Assembly (NCBI GenBank): GCA_019240215.1 | Contig: JAFAYQ010000059.1 | Span: 1-41,633, forward strand | DNA from: Actinomycetota bacterium | GTDB taxonomy: Bacteria; Actinomycetota; Actinomycetes; Streptosporangiales; Streptosporangiaceae | Reading direction: 5' to 3' | DNA: 41,633 bases | In this document: piece by piece, positions 38,697-41,633 of the stretch | Layout of the letters: each line of letters starts with the position of its first letter | Numbering within the stretch: the stretch's first letter is position 1 | Program-made: the position numbers and the translations under genes | The notes under the pieces: model-generated | Databases searched by the model: none | The model's input: only the letters and a program-made list of their open reading frames with translations | What the model was told of the DNA's origin: nothing

Positions 38697-39566
38697 ATGA
38701 CTACCCAGCAACTTCCCGGGGGCCGGTACCCGGTTGGCGACTTCGAGCTGACCCGGGTCGGGTACGGCGCCATGCAGCTGGCCGGGCCGCACGTGTTCGG
38801 GCCGCCCAAGGACCGGGCCGAAGCGATAGCGGTGCTGCGGACGGCGGTCGAGCTTGGCATCAACCACATCGACACGTCCGACTACTACGGCCCGTACGTG
38901 ACCAATGAGATCATCCGTGAGGCGCTGTCGCCCTACCCGGACGACCTGCACATCGTGACCAAGGTCGGGGCCCGGCGCGACGAGCAGGGCGGGTGGCCGC
39001 CCGCGCGCAGCCCGGAGGAACTGCGGCAGCAGGTGCACGACAACCTGGACCACCTGGGCCTCGACGCACTCGACATCGTGAACCTGCGGATGGGCGGGTT
39101 CGAGGGCGCCGAGCCAGGCTCGATCGCCGAGCAGTTCAGCACGCTGGCCGAGCTGCGGGAGCAGGGGCTGATCCGGCACCTGGGCATCAGCACGGTCAAC
39201 GCCGAACAGCTGGCCGAGGCGCAGGCGATCGCGCCGGTCGTGTGCATCCAGAACATGTACAACATCGCCCACCGGGGCGACGATGACCTGGTCGACCTGA
39301 CCGCACGGCAGGGCATCGCGTTCGTGCCCTACTTCCCGCTGGGCGGGTTCTCCCCGCTGCAGTCCGGTGAGCTGGAGGCAGTGGCCAAGCGGCTGGAGAC
39401 CACCCCGCTGGCGGTCGCGCTGGCCTGGCTGCTGCAGCGGTCGCCGAACATGCTGCTGATCCCCGGCACCTCGTCGGTCGCCCACCTGCGCGACAACGTG
39501 GCCGGGGCCGGGCTCGAGCTGCCGGCCGACGCGCTGGCCGAGCTGGACCAGATCGCCAATGATTAA
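38697..39566 (+). CDS. Aldo/keto reductase
   Basis: A 289-residue TIM-barrel reductase. The catalytic Asp and Tyr are in 'NHIDTSDYYGPYVTNE', Lys in 'LHIVTKVGARR', and cofactor contacts in the late 'LLIPGTSSVAHLRDNV' loop. The fourth residue (usually His, in DLVQLH-like sequence) is replaced: 'DIVNLRMGGFEG'. This is a regular feature of one subfamily (pyridoxal reductase/YdbC-like), so activity is still likely. It probably uses NADPH to reduce an aldehyde or ketone. ATG at 38697 has AAAGGA 5 nt upstream. Confidence 0.92.
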   Translation: MTTQQLPGGRYPVGDFELTRVGYGAMQLAGPHVFGPPKDRAEAIAVLRTAVELGINHIDTSDYYGPYVTNEIIREALSPYPDDLHIVTKVGARRDEQGGWPPARSPEELRQQVHDNLDHLGLDALDIVNLRMGGFEGAEPGSIAEQFSTLAELREQGLIRHLGISTVNAEQLAEAQAIAPVVCIQNMYNIAHRGDDDLVDLTARQGIAFVPYFPLGGFSPLQSGELEAVAKRLETTPLAVALAWLLQRSPNMLLIPGTSSVAHLRDNVAGAGLELPADALAELDQIAND

Positions 39567-39581
39567 AGGGCCGGCCCGGAG

Positions 39582-40535
39582 TTAGAGGGCCAGGCCGCCG
39601 TCGACCGGGATGACGGCGCCGGTCATCGCGCTGGCGCCGTCCCCGGCCAGGAACGCGAGCACGGCCGCGACCTCGCGGGGCTCGAGCAGGCGGCCGAGCG
39701 GCTGCTGGGCGGCGAACGCAGCGGCCGACGGCAGCCCGTACAGGCGGGCGCTCTCGTCGAGGGTCGGGGTGGCGGTCGAGCCGGGGCTGACCGCGTTGGC
39801 GGTGACGCCGCTGTCGCGCAGTTCGGCCCCGAGCGCGCGGATGAACCCGGCCACCCCGGCCTTGGCCGCGCAGTAGGCGGCCAGCATCGGCAGCCCGCGG
39901 GTGGCGGCGGCCGAGGCCACGGCCAGGAACCGGCCGTGCCGGGGCTCGGGGTGGCGCAGCAGGGCCGGGATCGCGACCCGAGCCAGGTTGATGACGCCGT
40001 TCAGGTCGATGTCGATGACCGCCTGCTCGCGGCCGGGCGGCACCTCCCAGGCCGGCACCCCGCCGGCGATGACCCCGGCCACCGCCAGGGCGGCGTCGAG
40101 GTGACCCCAGCGCTCTTCGGTGGCCGCGACCGCCCGGGCGAGGGCGTCCACGTCGCGGACGTCGGCCTCGGCGATAGCCACCTCCGGGCCGGCGTCGGCT
40201 GCGACCTTCTCCAGCTCGGCCCGGGTGCCGAGGGCGTAGGGCAGGTCGGGGTCGCCGGCGGCCAGGTCGACCACCATCACCCGCCAGCCGGCTGCGGCCA
40301 GGGTGGCGACAGTGGCAGCGCCGATCCCACGCGCCGCCCCGGTCACCAGCGCCACACGAGGCTCGTGTGACTGATGGGGCGCGGGGGCTTGGTGGGGCGC
40401 AAGGGCTTGCTGGGGCGCAGGGGCTTGCTGGGGCGCAGGGGCTTGGTGGGGTGCGGGGGCTTGGTGGGGCTCGGCTGGATCGGGGGGCGCGGGGGCCTGG
40501 TTCTGGTGGGGAGTGAGGGACTCAGGGACGGCCAT
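39582..40535 (-). CDS. Mycofactocin-type SDR oxidoreductase
   Basis: A 317-residue SDR. After a repeat-rich leader of ~58 residues come 'RVALVTGAARGIGAATVATL' (cofactor motif), 'VVDLAAGDPDLPYALGTRAE' (an insertion typical of mycofactocin-linked SDRs), 'ALAVAGVIAGG' for NAG, Ser in 'FLAVASAAATRG', and YxxxK as 'AAYCAAKAG'. Such SDRs hold NAD(H) tightly and pass electrons to mycofactocin. The leader is (HQAPAP)-like repeats, not seen in relatives, and may be expendable. The ATG overlaps the MftE stop by 14 nt. It is the last gene of the run. Confidence 0.9.
   Translation of the reverse strand: MAVPESLTPHQNQAPAPPDPAEPHQAPAPHQAPAPQQAPAPQQALAPHQAPAPHQSHEPRVALVTGAARGIGAATVATLAAAGWRVMVVDLAAGDPDLPYALGTRAELEKVAADAGPEVAIAEADVRDVDALARAVAATEERWGHLDAALAVAGVIAGGVPAWEVPPGREQAVIDIDLNGVINLARVAIPALLRHPEPRHGRFLAVASAAATRGLPMLAAYCAAKAGVAGFIRALGAELRDSGVTANAVSPGSTATPTLDESARLYGLPSAAAFAAQQPLGRLLEPREVAAVLAFLAGDGASAMTGAVIPVDGGLAL
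40376..40465. repeat. 18-bp coding minisatellite in SDR leader
   Basis: Five tandem copies of an 18-bp unit close to GGGGCGCAGGGGCTTGGT encode 6-residue Gln-Ala-Pro repeats on the minus strand, before the Rossmann fold begins. Confidence 0.85.
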
Positions 40536-41214
40536 CGGGCCACCTGTTCAGGTAGTCGGTGAGGTCGGCCAGCAGGGCGGTGAACAGCTGCTCGCCTTCG
40601 CGAGCAGATGCACCGGCCGGGTCGCCGAGGACGCCGTTAGGGCTGACGCCCTTGACCGCGGCGGTCCGCAGGGCGGGCATCAGCTCGGCGATCGGGGTGG
40701 TGTTGCCGGCCTCGGCCCGGTCCCGGCGGACGGTGGCGGGGGCCAGCGCGAGCTGCAGCGAGGTCTCCGACCGGCCCGCGTGGGCGTCGCCCGGCCAGCG
40801 CGGGAACCAGACCGACACGTCGCGGGATTCGGCCCGCAGCCGGGCCACCGCCCGGCGGACCGCCTCGGTGTTGCCGCCGTGGGTGGAGACCAGCAGCACC
40901 CGGGCGAAGGTGGCGGTGGCGGACCGGCCCAGCTCGGTCAGCAGCAGTTCGGTCGCCTGCTGGCCGATGGAGATCGTGCCCGCGAACCCCTCGTGCTCAC
41001 CGCTCGAACCGTAGGGCACCAGCGGGGCCACCACCACCGGGGAATCCAGCTGGGCGCCCAGCTGGGTACAGAGCGCCACCGCCAGGTCGGCGTCGGTGGC
41101 CAGCGGCAGGTGCGGCCCGTGCTGCTCGGTCGAGCCGACCGGCACCGCCAGCACCGCCCCGGCCGCCGCCAGCTCGGCGACCTCGGGTGAGGTCAGCGCG
41201 CCGAGCTGGGTCAC
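40522..41214 (-). CDS. mftE: Mycofactocin peptidase MftE (creatininase family)
   Basis: A 230-residue creatininase-fold metallo-amidohydrolase. The metal motif is 'VGSTEQHGPHLPLATDADLA', with 'GEHEGFAGTISIG' and 'LLVSTHGGNTEAVRRA'. In mycofactocin biosynthesis MftE removes the modified C-terminal dipeptide from the MftC-processed MftA precursor. The assignment rests on the fold plus the adjacent mycofactocin-type SDR. GTG at 41214 overlaps the upstream ABM stop as GTGA. MftA-D were not seen and must lie to the right if present. Confidence 0.86.
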   Translation of the reverse strand: MTQLGALTSPEVAELAAAGAVLAVPVGSTEQHGPHLPLATDADLAVALCTQLGAQLDSPVVVAPLVPYGSSGEHEGFAGTISIGQQATELLLTELGRSATATFARVLLVSTHGGNTEAVRRAVARLRAESRDVSVWFPRWPGDAHAGRSETSLQLALAPATVRRDRAEAGNTTPIAELMPALRTAAVKGVSPNGVLGDPAGASAREGEQLFTALLADLTDYLNRWPDGRP

Positions 41215-41525
41215 AAAAGCTGGCCCTTGGCCTGGTCGCCGGCCGGGATCGCGTCGAGCCGGAGGACCACGGTCGGGGCGGCCAGCTTGTCACCGATGGC
41301 CGCGTTGAAGTCGCGCATCGCGGGCGCTTCGGTGCCGTGCTTCTTCAGCGCGTCGGCGGAGGTCCAGCGCTCGACCATCACCAGCTGGTCGTCGTCGGCG
41401 TGCAGCGCGTACAGCTCACAGCCGTCCTCGGCGTGGACCAGCGGTATCGCCTGCTTCATCGCGGCGATGACCTCGTCCCGGTATTCGGGCTTGGGGGTGA
41501 TGGTGGCGACGACGACAACGGACAT
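41211..41525 (-). CDS. ABM-domain (quinol monooxygenase-like) protein
   Basis: A 104-residue ferredoxin-like dimeric alpha-beta barrel of the antibiotic biosynthesis monooxygenase (YgiN-like) family. It has 'VVVATITPKPEYRDEVIAAM', 'LVHAEDGCELYALHADDDQL' and 'VMVERWTSADALKKH'. It may be a cofactor-free monooxygenase or a small-ligand binding protein. Translational coupling to MftE suggests a role linked to mycofactocin or its quinone-like chemistry; this is inference. ATG at 41525 has GAGGAGG 5 nt upstream. Confidence 0.86.
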   Translation of the reverse strand: MSVVVVATITPKPEYRDEVIAAMKQAIPLVHAEDGCELYALHADDDQLVMVERWTSADALKKHGTEAPAMRDFNAAIGDKLAAPTVVLRLDAIPAGDQAKGQLL

Positions 41526-41544
41526 GGGTCCTCCTCGAACCAGG

Positions 41545-41633
41545 TCAGGAACTGAAGAGCGTACTCAGGGCGGGGGCGATGTCCCGGTAGGTGGCGGCCT
41601 GGAACAGCCGGCCGTGGCCGAGCCGGGCCAGGT
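41545..41633 (-). CDS. C-terminus of an upstream gene (cut by window edge)
   Basis: Reading from the right edge on the minus strand, 29 codons end at TGA 41545-41547; the product ends 'GRLFQAATYRDIAPALSTLF' plus two Ser. It lies 19 nt before the ABM start and should belong to the same operon. The fragment is too short to identify; a mycofactocin-cluster gene is a reasonable guess. Confidence 0.55.
   Translation of the reverse strand, partial: LARLGHGRLFQAATYRDIAPALSTLFSS

Overview
The window is about 72% GC with dense, mostly short-range operons on both strands, frequent GTG/TTG starts, stop-start overlaps (ATGA/GTGA), ArsR, PadR, TetR, MocR and MerR regulators, a LysM/transglycosylase cell-wall protein and the end of a mycofactocin locus. 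This points to a high-GC Actinomycetota chromosome, probably a soil actinomycete; the genus cannot be read from the sequence. Several genes have a -10-like hexamer 6-8 nt before the start codon and no good Shine-Dalgarno, as expected of leaderless actinobacterial transcripts. No tRNA, rRNA, CRISPR array, transposase or phage gene was seen.

Layout. 1-3.4 kb: DUF1707 protein (cut by the edge), metallo-beta-lactamase-fold hydrolase, NAD(P)-binding/DUF2867 protein and a wrecked SDR pseudogene. 3.4-9.6 kb: SRPBCC protein overlapping a channel-like membrane protein, a MocR regulator divergent from an AhpD-like protein, an ArsR-SRPBCC/YCII operon behind a 28-nt palindrome, OsmC, and a carbinolamine-dehydratase/VOC fusion. 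9.8-13 kb: secreted LysM-transglycosylase with a long structured leader, a large conserved protein of unknown function, a PhnB-like VOC protein.

13-17.2 kb holds the most unusual unit: an 878-residue TPR-CHAT caspase-like protease divergent from a signal-peptide-less subtilase with a ~170-residue N-terminal region. Both triads/dyads are intact, which suggests an intracellular two-protease cascade. An 84-nt spacer with two palindromes separates the subtilase from an ABC-2 exporter plus two-component system (17.3-20.8 kb). 20.8-31 kb: methyltransferases, DUF1801, a hotdog fragment, a GT39-like membrane transferase, a second NarL-type two-component pair, MerR, cupin, NTF2-like, D-amino-acid-oxidase-like, PRC-barrel and MpaB-type oxygenase genes.

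31-38 kb: HAD-TetR operon divergent from an alpha/beta hydrolase across a 24-nt inverted duplication, a membrane protein with a repeat tail, an adenine-deaminase-type enzyme co-directional with an HspR-like regulator, a truncated Hsp20, and a PadR/permease-prefix operon with an evident operator. 38-41.6 kb: VOC protein, aldo/keto reductase, then a minus-strand run ABM monooxygenase - MftE - mycofactocin-type SDR, i.e. the downstream end of a mycofactocin cluster that continues past the right edge. A recurring feature is in-frame minisatellites (9, 18 or 33 bp) that give A/P/G-rich disordered tails in five unrelated genes.
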